Part shown: piece by piece, positions 63,386-64,000 of the stretch
How positions within the stretch are numbered: position 1 is the stretch's first letter
Layout of the letters: every line of letters starts with the position of its first letter
DNA from: Cristatella mucedo
Taxonomy: Eukaryota; Bryozoa; Phylactolaemata; Cristatellidae
DNA length: 64,000 nt
NCBI GenBank assembly: GCA_009760855.2
Contig: WPIO01000047.1
Span: 2,868,001-2,932,000 of the forward strand
Reading direction: 5' to 3'
The notes under the pieces: generated by a model
Seen by the model: only the letters and a program-made list of their open reading frames with translations
Told to the model about the DNA's origin: nothing
The model's database searches: none
Made by a program: the position numbers and the translations under genes

Positions 63386-64000
63386 TAACAAATTTATGTG
63401 TTTCCCATCATTATAGCATCAAACTGAAGCAAATATCTTGCAATGGTGTTCAATGCAAGCATAACACTTACGTCTGCCCGATATCCACACTTCGGGGTCG
63501 GCTATGAGACCTGAGAATAGCGTGGCGCAAAACACTGAAGTGACTATGTGAAGGGGATGCTACATTAAAAAGGCGACTGCAATCGTGTGATTATACGATG
63601 GCTTAGGATCAGTGAATCCACCTTACCCTATACTTTCAACAGATATGCTGGGACTTGACCAATGGCTCAAGCAGCTGGAGCTGGCTGGCCTCAAAAGACC
63701 GATGCCAGTGGTGACTGGCTCATTCAGCTGGTAGCACTGCAGACAGAACTACAACACTTCGAGACCTTGCGCAGTTGTTCATGATTGATATTAGTAATTC
63801 AGCAGAGTTTACTAGGCTGCCTAAGAGTGGCATCTTCCTGCTGGTTTCAAAACAGAAGCCTCTGCTCACCTGCTGTCAAAGCAGATCTCTTACCCTAGGC
63901 GCAGGATGATGCCTGCAGGCAGATGAGGTTTGGAGTTGTGTTGTGTGAAGAAAAGAAAGCAAGGATATATAGTTCAGGATGTTTGGCGATGGAAAGAGTC
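63386..64000. other. UTP15 intron 3, no recognised element
   Basis: No exon, SINE or LINE signature seen to the end of the window. Confidence 0.4.

Overview
This is nuclear DNA from a multicellular animal. The genes are split by phased GT-AG introns, and introns and intergenic DNA are crowded with degenerate LINEs, tRNA-derived SINEs, DNA-transposon fragments and microsatellites. Extracellular domains (F5/8 type C, WSC, C-type lectin, fibronectin type II) joined on one receptor are a metazoan trait. The combination suggests an invertebrate, but nothing in the window fixes the phylum.

Layout. Positions 1-40138 (+) hold most of one large cell-surface receptor gene. I assembled 35 coding exons whose splice phases all agree; they sum to 5310 nt (1769 codons plus stop), with only the 5' end (signal peptide and perhaps more) outside the window. 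Domain order is F5/8C - WSC - eight C-type lectin domains (CTLD1-8) - fibronectin type II - CTLD9 - transmembrane helix - cytoplasmic tail of about 64 residues. It resembles the mannose-receptor family in having many CTLDs, one FN2 and a single TM, but F5/8C and WSC stand where that family has a ricin-type domain, and FN2 sits between the last two CTLDs. CTLD4 and CTLD5 keep the best calcium/sugar motifs. Positions 40139-51670 are intergenic and largely CR1/L2-like LINE debris. From 51671 (+) the first three coding exons of UTP15 (U3 snoRNP-associated WD40 protein) are recognisable; the rest lies beyond the window. Its second intron (7.7 kb) carries a Tc1 transposase relic broken by two younger insertions and a degenerate tandem array with a period near 165 bp.

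Mobile elements. Two LINE families (called A and B here) have many 5'-truncated copies on both strands. Two SINE families (SINE1, SINE2) have pol III A and B boxes. The 3' tail of SINE2 matches the 3' end of LINE A, so SINE2 is probably mobilised by LINE A. Two 187-bp hAT elements with 8-bp target duplications resemble the SPIN/URR1 group known from vertebrates. A pogo/Tigger-like element and a three-copy MITE family are also present.

The two genes have no evident functional link: one is a probable carbohydrate-binding endocytic or adhesion receptor, the other a nucleolar ribosome-biogenesis factor. Exon boundaries were read by eye from splice signals, frame continuity and domain logic; repeat boundaries are approximate unless a target duplication is stated.
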